From positions 1 through 23,619 of the forward strand of contig CAZKDV010000028.1 of the NCBI GenBank assembly GCA_964551645.1: 23,619 nucleotides of DNA, read 5' to 3'. The translations under genes were made by a program, and so were the position numbers. The notes beneath the pieces are model-generated. The model ran no database searches. It had not been told where the DNA came from and saw only the letters and a list, made by a program, of their open reading frames with translations. This document shows positions 14,937-22,643 of this stretch, piece by piece. Source of the DNA: CAZKDV01 sp964551645. GTDB lineage: Bacteria > Bacteroidota > Bacteroidia > Bacteroidales > DTU049. Each line of letters begins with the position of its first letter. Position 1 is the first letter of the stretch.

Positions 14937-15812
14937 ATGAAGCCTTTTTTTAAATATTTTTTGTTTGTTTTTGTTTTTGCTTTATTTATCGTTTTTGTAT
15001 TTTTTTTAGTTCAATGTGTATCACAAAGACAGTATGATTGGAATAAGAATAAAAAAGACATAATTGCCGAAAATTGTTCAGAACTTCAGTGGCAACAGCA
15101 TGTTTATCTTGGATTGCCACGCGATGACGACCCGAGCGATGATTTAATTATCAAAAGACAGCAATATGTTGTTTCTTTTAACCCAGATAAATTAGTTGCA
15201 AATTGGGTAGCATGGCAGATAAATGATACATGGTATGGAGATGTTTCTCGCTATGGCGGAAACTTTATAAAAGACCCATTGCTACCGCATGAATACAATT
15301 TTGTTTCGCATGGAGATTATACAAATTGTGGCTATGATAGAGGGCATTTGGTTAGGAGCAAAGAACGCACAAAAACAAAAGAAGATAATGTTTCAACTTT
15401 TTATTTAACAAATACCTATCCGCAAACGCCAGAGCTAAACAGAGGACCTTGGTTAAAATTAGAAATGTATTGTGAACAATTGTGCTTAGAGAAAAAGAAG
15501 GAATTATATGTTTATGCCGGTGGGATTTTTGTGTCAAACAATACTTTGTGTAATCGCAACAAGGTTTGTATTCCCGACACTTGCTACAAAATTATTTGTG
15601 TTTTAGACAAAAACCAAAGCATAGAAAATATAAACAAAGAAACAGATATTATTGCCGTAGCAATGCCTAACACCAAAAATATCAGAAACCATAGTTGGGA
15701 GCAATATATCACAACAGTGCGAAAAATTGAAAATTCAACTTCTTACGACTTTTTCTCCAATATTCCTCAAAAGGTGCAAGAGCAAATAGAAACCAAAGAA
15801 TATGTAAAATAA
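14937..15812 (+). CDS. Membrane-anchored DNA/RNA non-specific endonuclease (DRGH, NUC1/EndA type)
   Basis: A 291-residue protein starting at the ATG 10 bp after the comM stop. A longer upstream start would overlap comM by over 100 bp and precede the membrane segment, so it is unlikely. Residues 1-27 are a strongly hydrophobic anchor or uncleaved signal (KPFFKYFLFVFVFALFIVFVFF). The rest is a beta-beta-alpha-metal nuclease with the active-site motif D134-R-G-H137 followed by LVRSKERT, then NTYPQTPELNRGPWLKLE, which carries the Mg-binding asparagine region. The usual DRGHLAP is DRGHLVR here, but the catalytic histidine is kept. The protein would face the periplasm or outside and cut DNA or RNA. 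Its link to comM recalls EndA, the membrane nuclease of DNA uptake in pneumococcus. Nutrient acquisition is an alternative role. Confidence 0.88.
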   Translation: MKPFFKYFLFVFVFALFIVFVFFLVQCVSQRQYDWNKNKKDIIAENCSELQWQQHVYLGLPRDDDPSDDLIIKRQQYVVSFNPDKLVANWVAWQINDTWYGDVSRYGGNFIKDPLLPHEYNFVSHGDYTNCGYDRGHLVRSKERTKTKEDNVSTFYLTNTYPQTPELNRGPWLKLEMYCEQLCLEKKKELYVYAGGIFVSNNTLCNRNKVCIPDTCYKIICVLDKNQSIENINKETDIIAVAMPNTKNIRNHSWEQYITTVRKIENSTSYDFFSNIPQKVQEQIETKEYVK

Positions 15813-15834
15813 GAGGGAAGTAGGGAAGTTTTTT

Positions 15835-15865
15835 GCTTAATCAGCAAATTAAGCTTATTTTTCTG
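15835..15865 (+). terminator. Likely intrinsic terminator of the comM-nuclease operon
   Basis: GCTTAAT (15835-15841) and ATTAAGC (15848-15854) form a perfect 7-bp stem with loop CAGCAA, followed directly by TTATTTTT. It starts 23 nt after the nuclease stop. Confidence 0.6.
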
Positions 15866-15906
15866 GCAAATTTTGCTTATTTTGACAAAAATGATACAAA
15901 TAAGCA
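15853..15906. repeat. GCTTATTT repeats upstream of the AAA ATPase promoter
   Basis: GCTTATTT occurs at 15853-15860 and 15875-15882, and inverted (AAATAAGC) at 15898-15905, spaced 22 and 23 bp. The second and third copies form a dyad with 9-bp arms, TGCTTATTT (15874-15882) and AAATAAGCA (15898-15906). The dyad ends where the -33 region of the following gene should lie, so it could be a regulator site. Chance in AT-rich DNA is possible. Confidence 0.35.
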
Positions 15907-15929
15907 TGTTTAACTATGTTTATTTTTAC

Positions 15930-15937
15930 TATATTTG
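15930..15937 (+). promoter_or_regulatory. -7 element for the AAA ATPase gene
   Basis: TATATTTG matches TAnnTTTG and ends 17 nt before the ATG at 15955. It lies downstream of an in-frame ATG at 15916, which argues that 15955 is the true start. Confidence 0.5.
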
Positions 15938-15954
15938 CAAAAATAAATGATTTT

Positions 15955-17406
15955 ATGAACAGTTTAAGTCTTATTCCAACAGATAAAATAATTGAAAGGT
16001 TGCATTATGAAAATCCTTGGTGGATAAATAAGCAAATACCAGAAATGTATAGTTCCATGTCAAAACGCTTATATTTTAACTTGTTTTATCCACATGTAAC
16101 AGAAAAAAATATACGCCGAGCTTTAGTATTAATGGGACCTAGACGCGTAGGAAAAACAGTAATGCTTTTTCATAGCATTGAACAGTTATTAGCTGACAAT
16201 GTAAACCCACAAAAAATTTTCTTTATAGGTATTGATAATCCTATTTATATGCATTTAAGCTTAGAAGATATGCTAAACCTATGTAGGCAAGCATTAAATA
16301 TAAATGACTTAAGTGGTTGTTATGTTTTTTTTGATGAGATTCAATATCTTAAAGATTGGGAGAGGCACCTTAAAGTTCTTGTTGATTCATTTCCAGAAAC
16401 AAAATTTATTGTTTCTGGCTCAGCTGCTGCAGCCCTAAAATGGCACAGCACTGAAAGTGGTGCCGGAAGATTTACTGACTTTATGCTTCCTCCGCTTACA
16501 TTTCAAGAATATATTCATCTGAAAAAGATGAATCATCTAATGTTTGATGGTACTATTAATTATGGCGAAAAAAAAATAAATTATTGCCTTGCTCATGACA
16601 TAAAAGCTTTGAACAAAGAGTTTATGCATTACCTAAATTTTGGTGGGTATCCCGAAGTTCTATTATCTGAAAAAATACAAAGTGATATGGGTAGATATGT
16701 AAAAAGTGATATTGTAGATAAAGTATTATTGCGTGACTTACCCAGTCTCTACGGCATTAAAGATGTACAAGAGTTGAATAGATTTTTTACTTATATTGCT
16801 TATAATACAGGTAATGAATTTTCATACGAAACAATGAGTCGAGACAGTGGTATTCAGAAAGAAACGCTCAAAAAATATTTAGAATATTTAGAAGCTGCCT
16901 TTCTTGTCAAAGTGTTAAACAAAGTGGATATCAATGCTAAAAGATTAAAGAGAATTACTAGTTTTAAAGTTTATTTAACAAACCCATCATTGCGAACAGC
17001 TTTATTCTCTCCTATTTCAGAAACAGATGACAAAATGGGCAATATTGTTGAAACAGCCGTATTATCGCAATGGATGCATCGAGAAAAATTAGACTTAACA
17101 TATTCTCGATGGAAGCATGGAAAGAATGAAGGAGAAGTAGATTTGGTTCTAGTAGATGACAAAAAATATAAACCTATTTGGGGAGTTGAAATAAAATGGA
17201 GCAATCGTTATTTTGAAAATCCCCAAGGGTTAAAAAGCTTAATACAGTTTTGCAAATCTAATTCTATAAACAAATCATTGGTAACTTCTATAGACCAACT
17301 TGGAGTAAAAACAATAGAAGAAATTTCATTATCGTTTTTGCCAGCCTCTATATATTGTTACAATATTGGTGATATAACTTTGAAAATGAAAAATATCAAC
17401 AATTAA
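15955..17406 (+). CDS. AAA_14 ATPase with DUF4143 / PD-(D/E)XK-like C-terminal domain
   Basis: A 483-residue P-loop ATPase of the widespread AAA_14-DUF4143 family, whose function is largely unknown. Walker A is GPRRVGKT (61-68) and Walker B is VFFDE (124-128), followed by sensor-like IVSGSAAAAL and the family signature GRFTDFMLPPLTFQEYI. The middle part contains a winged-helix-like segment (YETMSRDSGIQKETLKKYLEYLEAAFLVKVL). The C-terminal domain keeps a nuclease-like constellation: E394-V-D396 and, 16 residues on, E412-I-K414 (VEIKW), so it may not be catalytically dead. The ATG at 15955 is preferred over 15916 because the promoter -7 element lies between them. The gene stands alone between two likely terminators, typical of an accessory gene. 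Confidence 0.87.
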   Translation: MNSLSLIPTDKIIERLHYENPWWINKQIPEMYSSMSKRLYFNLFYPHVTEKNIRRALVLMGPRRVGKTVMLFHSIEQLLADNVNPQKIFFIGIDNPIYMHLSLEDMLNLCRQALNINDLSGCYVFFDEIQYLKDWERHLKVLVDSFPETKFIVSGSAAAALKWHSTESGAGRFTDFMLPPLTFQEYIHLKKMNHLMFDGTINYGEKKINYCLAHDIKALNKEFMHYLNFGGYPEVLLSEKIQSDMGRYVKSDIVDKVLLRDLPSLYGIKDVQELNRFFTYIAYNTGNEFSYETMSRDSGIQKETLKKYLEYLEAAFLVKVLNKVDINAKRLKRITSFKVYLTNPSLRTALFSPISETDDKMGNIVETAVLSQWMHREKLDLTYSRWKHGKNEGEVDLVLVDDKKYKPIWGVEIKWSNRYFENPQGLKSLIQFCKSNSINKSLVTSIDQLGVKTIEEISLSFLPASIYCYNIGDITLKMKNINN

Positions 17407-17628
17407 AATTAACTGATGTTGTATAACAAACCACTAAAACGCAACATTAGCGAAATAAATTTTGCTAAAAATTTATTTTTACTTTTCAGCAAATTAAATT
17501 GTATTTTTGTTTTTGTGAATAAAGTTGTTAGTAGGGCAAGAAACTAGTGGTTCTACACATTATGATGTAAGGTATAAAAAAGTAAGGTGGTAAAAAGGGG
17601 TGTAATTTTTAGTTTCCAGCCCAGCTTC
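17407..17628. other. Intergenic region between convergent AAA ATPase and xth
   Basis: No gene is supported here. It contains an all-A/T hairpin after the ATPase gene and a stray TATTTTTG at 17502-17509 that would point right into non-coding sequence. The 11-mer CAGCAAATTAA (starting near 17488) is also present at 15842-15852 before the ATPase gene, so the gene is bracketed by a short direct repeat. Confidence 0.4.
17453..17482 (+). terminator. Possible terminator of the AAA ATPase gene
   Basis: AAATAAATTTT and AAAATTTATTT form 11-bp perfect arms around the loop gcta, starting 47 nt after the stop codon and followed by a short T-run. The stem is made only of A-T pairs, so it is weak and might be chance. 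Confidence 0.35.
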
Positions 17629-18396
17629 CTAATTGTCAATAACTAAAAAAACCGGACAATGATCTGAAAGCATTACTGTGGGTTCAATGTGGGCATCAAC
17701 TATTTTTTCTCTCAAATTTTCGCTTACAACATTATAATCAATCCGCCAGCCAAGGTTTTTTGCTCTTGCGTTGGCTCTGTAGCTCCACCAGGAATATTGA
17801 TGAGGCTCGGTGTTGATTTCTCTAAAAGTATCAACAAATCCCGAATCAAAAAACTTGTCCATCCATTCGCGTTCTTCGGGCAAAAAACCCGAAGAATTTT
17901 TGTTTCTGACAGGATCGTGAATATCAATGGGTTTATGACAAATATTGTAATCTCCAGATATAATTAACTTTGGTCTTTCTTTTTTTAATTCATGGATATA
18001 ATTATAGAAATCATCAAGCCATTCCATTTTAAATTTTTGTCTTTCGTCTCCACTTGAACCGGAAGGATGATACACGCTTATGTATGAAATGTCATCAATA
18101 TCTATGCGAATAAATCTTCCCTCATTATCATATTTGCTTATTCCCATGCCTTTTATAACCTTATCAGGTTCAGTTTTGGTAAGAATGGCAGTTCCACTAT
18201 ATCCTTTTTTGACAGCGGGAAACCAAAAAGAATGATAGCCGAGAGTGTTAATTTCAAATATTGGTATTTGGTCTTCGTTTGCTTTTATTTCTTGCAAGCA
18301 AATAATATCAGCTTGGACTGATTCTAAATATTCAATAAATCCTTTTTGTATTCCTGAACGAATTCCGTTAACATTGAGAGTGAAAATTTTTTTCAT
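17629..18396 (-). CDS. xth: Exodeoxyribonuclease III (AP endonuclease)
   Basis: A 255-residue enzyme of the ExoIII/AP-endonuclease family that nicks DNA at abasic sites during base-excision repair. The start MKKIFTLNVNGIRS contains the N-x-N-G-I-R motif. The metal ligand E36 is in CLQEIKA, GDYNICH gives the catalytic D/N pair, WSYRANARAKNLGWRIDY is the DNA-binding and fold signature, and LSDHCPVF ends with the catalytic D245-H246. The length is typical. It is transcribed leftward as a single gene, with a -7 element about 70 nt upstream. Nothing unusual is seen. Confidence 0.95.
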   Translation of the reverse strand: MKKIFTLNVNGIRSGIQKGFIEYLESVQADIICLQEIKANEDQIPIFEINTLGYHSFWFPAVKKGYSGTAILTKTEPDKVIKGMGISKYDNEGRFIRIDIDDISYISVYHPSGSSGDERQKFKMEWLDDFYNYIHELKKERPKLIISGDYNICHKPIDIHDPVRNKNSSGFLPEEREWMDKFFDSGFVDTFREINTEPHQYSWWSYRANARAKNLGWRIDYNVVSENLREKIVDAHIEPTVMLSDHCPVFLVIDN

Positions 18397-18466
18397 CTTA
18401 TTGATAATATGTGATTTATGTGTAGTTTATTAGTTTTTGTACAAAAAAATAAGATAATTTTAAATA

Positions 18467-18474
18467 CAAAAATA
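18467..18474 (-). promoter_or_regulatory. Possible -7 element for xth
   Basis: The minus strand reads TATTTTTG, which would give a leader of about 65 nt before the ATG at 18396. There is no matching -33 TTG, so confidence is low. Confidence 0.3.
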
Positions 18475-18511
18475 ATAAATAATAATGAGCTGAGTAGTAG
18501 ATAAAAATTAG

Positions 18512-18542
18512 TTGAGATTGTAAAAATAAAGTATTATTTTTG
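18512..18542 (+). promoter_or_regulatory. Promoter of the envelope thiol operon
   Basis: TTG (18512-18514), 20 bp, then TATTTTTG (18535-18542) fits the Bacteroidota promoter pattern. Transcription would begin near 18548, 23 nt before the ATG at 18571. No other good promoter lies between this and the end of the four-gene run. Confidence 0.55.
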
Positions 18543-18570
18543 TCAATTATTAATATAAATATTATGAATA

Positions 18571-20439
18571 ATGAAAAAACTGACATTAATTTCACTCTTT
18601 TTAATTTTAGGAGTATTATTTACACAAGCACAAACACAAAGAATAGTCTTGTATGAGGGGTTTTCAAATGCAAGTTGCCCTCCTTGCGCGCAAGCAAATC
18701 CTGGCATTAATACTTTGTTAAAAGCTAATTCTAGCAAAGTTGTCGGAATTAAGTATCAAGTTAGTTGGCCAGGATTTGACCCAATGAATAAGCAAAATGC
18801 AAAAGATTCAGATGTTAGAAGATCTTATTATGGAGTAGATGCTGTCCCAACTACTGTTATTAACGGAGTTAAAGGTAAAGTATTAAATCAGGCAAATATT
18901 AATGAGCAATATGAAACACCATCTCCATTTAATTTAGATATTGAACATGAGTTTAATGCTGATATAGATTCAGTTTTTGTTAGGTGCATAGTTACTGCTG
19001 CTAAAGATTTAGAGGAAGAAAATTTATTACTACATGTTGCAATGTTGGAAAAAGAAATTCATTTTAGTGCAGCGCCGGGTGCAAATGGAGAAAAGAGCTT
19101 TTATCATGTTATGAGAAAAATGTATCCCGATGCAAATGGAACTTTATTGAAAGGAAGTTGGAAAAAAGGAGACTCCGACACTATATATTTTTCTGAAGGG
19201 ATTCCAGAATATATATATAATTTAACACAAATTCATTTTATTGCTTTTATTCAGTCTAAAACTTCCAAAGCAGTACATCAAGCAGCAAAAAACAATACTA
19301 TGCAACTTCAGGATTACTTGGTTATCACAAAGCATAATATACCTGTTGAACCTGGTTGTTATGATGAGTTGGAACTTGAATTAACAATAAAAAATCAAGG
19401 TTCAAATCTGGTTGAAAGTTTTCAAATAGAATATGGGCTAATTGATAATACTCCTATGATTTTTGATTGGGAAGGAAACATGGAAGTTGGCGAAAGTATA
19501 GACCTCAAATTGCCTTCACTATCTGTTTTGCAAGGAACTACAACTGTATTTGCAGAAATTAAAAATCCTAATTCAGTAATAGAATATCCAAAACTTCATG
19601 CAAAAGTTCAAGCTGAATTATCTGTTATAAACGAGTTTTTCTCAATACCAATGTTTGAAGATTTTAAAAGCACAACTTTTCCGCCCGAAAATTGGAGCAA
19701 TATTTCTTATGACGAATCGGCTAAGTGGGAAAGAGCATCTGTTGGTGGATTTGGACAAACATCAGGAGGTTCTGCTCTTATTAGCTTTTTTGAAAGCCCT
19801 AAAGGAGAGATAGATTTATTATATCTCAAACCCCTTGATTTTTCATCAATGACAGAAGTTGAAATGTCTTTTAGCGTTGCTTATGCCAGATATAATGCTT
19901 CATATAGTGATGCACTTAGGGTTCAAATCTCAACTAACTGCGGTGCGACATGGTCAAATATTTACAATAAAAATGGAAGTGCTTTAGCTACAGCACCTGA
20001 TAAAACAGGATTTTTTACTCCTAATGCTTCACAATGGAGAAAAGAGATTATAGACCTAAGTAATTATGCAGGTCAATCAAATGTTTTGATAAGATTTAAT
20101 GCACTTAGCGGATATGGGAATGCTTTGTATGTTGATGATGTGTATTTTGGCGAATCAACAGCTTCTATCTCTGAAAATGACCCTATTATGACTTCTCTAA
20201 AAGTTTATCCTAATCCAATAAGTGATGAGTTTTCAATAGATTTTAATATTAAAGATGCAACTGATGTTCAAGTTCAAGTGTTTGACCAACAAGGAAAATT
20301 AATTGAACAAATTATAGTTGAGCAAGTTCAAACAGGAACAAATCAAATTAAAGTAAACTCAACTGCATGGACAAAAGGAATGTACAATATATTTGTAACT
20401 ACCACAGCAGGTGTAATATCAAGAAAATTAATCAAATAA
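18571..20439 (+). CDS. Omp28-like thioredoxin-fold protein exported by type IX secretion
   Basis: A 622-residue secreted protein in four parts. (1) A signal peptide at 1-20 (cleavage TQA-Q). (2) A thioredoxin-fold Omp28-like domain, about 22-250, with an exposed redox motif C36-P-P-C39 after VLYEGFSNAS and a cis-proline-like loop DAVPTTVINGV. (3) A beta-rich middle (about 250-350) resembling a CARDB-type adhesion fold, then a jelly-roll region (about 355-535: FEDFKSTTFPPENW, YLKPLDFSS, VDDVYFG) like MAM/choice-of-anchor J domains. (4) A type A T9SS sorting domain from about 541, with Y546-P-N-P and ending in SRKLIK. The protein should cross both membranes and remain on the surface or be released. 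It leads a four-gene operon with two further thioredoxin-fold proteins. Its substrate is unknown. Confidence 0.85.
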   Translation: MKKLTLISLFLILGVLFTQAQTQRIVLYEGFSNASCPPCAQANPGINTLLKANSSKVVGIKYQVSWPGFDPMNKQNAKDSDVRRSYYGVDAVPTTVINGVKGKVLNQANINEQYETPSPFNLDIEHEFNADIDSVFVRCIVTAAKDLEEENLLLHVAMLEKEIHFSAAPGANGEKSFYHVMRKMYPDANGTLLKGSWKKGDSDTIYFSEGIPEYIYNLTQIHFIAFIQSKTSKAVHQAAKNNTMQLQDYLVITKHNIPVEPGCYDELELELTIKNQGSNLVESFQIEYGLIDNTPMIFDWEGNMEVGESIDLKLPSLSVLQGTTTVFAEIKNPNSVIEYPKLHAKVQAELSVINEFFSIPMFEDFKSTTFPPENWSNISYDESAKWERASVGGFGQTSGGSALISFFESPKGEIDLLYLKPLDFSSMTEVEMSFSVAYARYNASYSDALRVQISTNCGATWSNIYNKNGSALATAPDKTGFFTPNASQWRKEIIDLSNYAGQSNVLIRFNALSGYGNALYVDDVYFGESTASISENDPIMTSLKVYPNPISDEFSIDFNIKDATDVQVQVFDQQGKLIEQIIVEQVQTGTNQIKVNSTAWTKGMYNIFVTTTAGVISRKLIK

Positions 20440-20487
20440 TATAAATTAACTGTGCGTTATAATAAATGCTAATTTAAAAATTAAATA

Positions 20488-20994
20488 ATGAAAAAGTCAA
20501 CAATTATTAGCGTGATATTTTTGTTGAGTATTTTGTTTGTTAATGGACAAAGTACACTACCAGATGTTACTATTAGAGACTTGCAGGGCAAGCAAATACA
20601 AACATCAACATTTCAGAATGACGGAAAGCCAATTATATTAAGTTTTTGGGCAACTTGGTGCAAACCTTGTGTTAGAGAGTTTAATACATTAAATGATGTG
20701 TATGAAGATTGGCAAGACGAGTTTGGTGTAAAAATAATTGCCGTTAGTGTTGATGATGCCCGAACAAGTAATAATGTTGCTCCTTTTGTCAATGCAAAGG
20801 CTTGGGATTTTGATTTTTATATTGATGTCAATCATGATTTTAAGAGAGCAATGAATGTAAACTTAGTTCCACACCTTTTTATTTTAAATGGTGATGGTGA
20901 AGTTGTATGGCAACATTCATCTTTTTCAGAAGGCAGTGAACTAGAAATTGAAAAAATATTGAAGGAAATTGCTATTAAGACTGAAAAACAATGA
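20488..20994 (+). CDS. Periplasmic TlpA/ResA-type thioredoxin
   Basis: A 168-residue thiol-disulfide oxidoreductase with a signal peptide (1-20, FVNG before Q21). The AhpC/TSA-Redoxin type fold carries the active site W57-C58-K-P-C61 in SFWATWCKPCVREF, the helix that follows, and the cis-proline loop NLVPHLFILNGDGEV. C58 and C61 are the only cysteines in the protein. Such proteins usually keep periplasmic partners reduced (for example apo-cytochrome c for ResA). Here there is no haem gene nearby; instead it lies 48 bp after the Omp28/T9SS gene, and its stop overlaps the start of the outer-membrane barrel gene (ATGA at 20991-20994), so its partners are probably its operon neighbours. Confidence 0.92.
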   Translation: MKKSTIISVIFLLSILFVNGQSTLPDVTIRDLQGKQIQTSTFQNDGKPIILSFWATWCKPCVREFNTLNDVYEDWQDEFGVKIIAVSVDDARTSNNVAPFVNAKAWDFDFYIDVNHDFKRAMNVNLVPHLFILNGDGEVVWQHSSFSEGSELEIEKILKEIAIKTEKQ

Positions 20995-22634
20995 ATATTA
21001 GAGTTATTTTAACAGTTTTTCTACTTTTTGCTCTATTGTATTGCGTTAGTGGACAAGAGAACAATAGTAATATTAGAGGTGATTTTCAAAGCGATTTTCA
21101 AATTTATCAACCCGATTCAGCGATTGGAGCACCGGATGTACCTGAGAAAATGTTATTTAACGGGTATCTTAATTTAATATATTCAAAAGAAAAATTTTCA
21201 GCCGGAGTTCGTTTTGAAAGTTATCAAAATGCTCTTTTAGGGTATGATCCAAGATATAAAGGTAATGGAATTGCTTCGAGGTGGGCAGCATATAAACATA
21301 AAGATTTTGAAGTTACGGTAGGAAATTTTTATGAACAATTTGGGGGAGGAATGATTCTCAGGAGTTATGAAGATAGAAGTCTTGGCATTGATAATTCAAT
21401 AGACGGCATAAAAATTCATTATTCGCCATATAAAGGCATCTTGTTGAAAGGAGTTGTCGGACAACATAGATATTTTTTTGATAAAGGCGTTGGAATTGTT
21501 AGAGGTAGTGATTTAGAAATGGCTTTAAATGAAATAATTGAAAAGTGGGAAGATTCTGACTTGAGAATAATATTAGGAAGCGGATTTGTTAGTAAATATC
21601 AACAAGATAGAGATCCTATATATGTACTTCCTGAAAATGTTGCTGCGTTTGCTTCAAGAGTACAGATAGTTCATAAAAACAAGCGATTATTTGCCGAATA
21701 TGCTCATAAAATTAACGATCCTTCTAGTGTTAACAACATGATTTATAAAGACGGAAGTGCTTTATATATCAATGGTTCATATTCTACAAAGGGATTTAGT
21801 ACTTTTTTAGCTTTGAAACGAATTGACAATATGGATTTTCGTTCAGACAGAACAGCTACGGGTAATGTTTTACAAATTAATTATTTACCTGCTTTATCTG
21901 TTCCTCATGTATATACTTTGCCGGGCTTTTATCCTTATGCCACTCAAACACTTGGTGAAGCAGGATTACAAGGAAGAATTGCATATAAAATTCCTAAGGA
22001 TACTAAGTTAGGAGGAAAATACGGAACTGATGTAGCTTTTGAATTTTCAAGAATACATGATATTAATAAAACTCAGATAAATGATACTATACCCATAGGA
22101 AAGTCAGGAACACTTGGATATACATCTAATTTTTTCAAATTAGGAGATGAATTGTTTTTTCAAGATATTAGCTTATCCATTGGAAGAAAAGTTAGTAAAA
22201 AATTGAGAATACATCTTGAAGGAGTTCATTTAATTTATAATGTTGATATTATTGAAGGACATGAGGGTGGAATGGTTTATGCTCATGTAGAAATCTTAGA
22301 TCTTACTTATAAATTGAAAAGCACTAAAACAATTAAAGCCGAACTTCAACACATGACAACAAAGCAAGATGATGGAAATTGGGCTATGGGATTAATAGAG
22401 TATAGCATTGCTCCAAAATGGTCTTTGGGATTATCAAGTTTATACAATTATGGAAATGAAAATAAAGACAAAAGAAATCATTATTTTGTTGGTTCAATCA
22501 GTTATGCTCATAATGCAAGTAGATTAGCTATTAGTTATGGTAAACAAAGAGAGGGTATTTTATGTGTTGGTGGTGTTTGTAGATATGTCCCTGCATCAAA
22601 TGGTGTAACTATTTCACTAAATACAAATTTTTAA
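20991..22634 (+). CDS. DUF6029-type outer-membrane beta-barrel protein
   Basis: A 547-residue protein with a signal peptide (1-21, cleavage near SGQ). The rest is a long series of amphipathic beta strands rich in aromatics and glycine, for example NGYLNLIYSKEKFSAGVRFESY, FEVTVGNFYEQFGGGMILRSYEDRSLGIDN and RNHYFVGSISYAHNASRLAISYGKQ. It ends in an outer-membrane insertion signal with terminal phenylalanine (GVTISLNTNF). I recognise the N-terminal pattern (IGAPDVPEKM, GNFYEQFG, RSYEDRSLGIDN) as the DUF6029 family of Bacteroidota, whose function is unknown. The only cysteines in the mature chain are C525 and C530 (CVGGVC), just before the last strand. The start overlaps the TlpA stop by 4 bp, and the next gene follows after 9 bp. 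Confidence 0.85.
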   Translation: MNIRVILTVFLLFALLYCVSGQENNSNIRGDFQSDFQIYQPDSAIGAPDVPEKMLFNGYLNLIYSKEKFSAGVRFESYQNALLGYDPRYKGNGIASRWAAYKHKDFEVTVGNFYEQFGGGMILRSYEDRSLGIDNSIDGIKIHYSPYKGILLKGVVGQHRYFFDKGVGIVRGSDLEMALNEIIEKWEDSDLRIILGSGFVSKYQQDRDPIYVLPENVAAFASRVQIVHKNKRLFAEYAHKINDPSSVNNMIYKDGSALYINGSYSTKGFSTFLALKRIDNMDFRSDRTATGNVLQINYLPALSVPHVYTLPGFYPYATQTLGEAGLQGRIAYKIPKDTKLGGKYGTDVAFEFSRIHDINKTQINDTIPIGKSGTLGYTSNFFKLGDELFFQDISLSIGRKVSKKLRIHLEGVHLIYNVDIIEGHEGGMVYAHVEILDLTYKLKSTKTIKAELQHMTTKQDDGNWAMGLIEYSIAPKWSLGLSSLYNYGNENKDKRNHYFVGSISYAHNASRLAISYGKQREGILCVGGVCRYVPASNGVTISLNTNF

Positions 22635-22643
22635 ATTTAAAAA

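Noticed and set aside
15916..15954. Earlier ATG for the AAA ATPase
   Set aside because: The -7 element TATATTTG at 15930-15937 falls within this stretch; the ATG at 15955 fits the promoter and the usual start of the family.
17502..17509. TATTTTTG as a promoter for an RNA gene before xth
   Set aside because: No -33 element, no gene, and no folded structure in the 110 bp that follow; likely chance.
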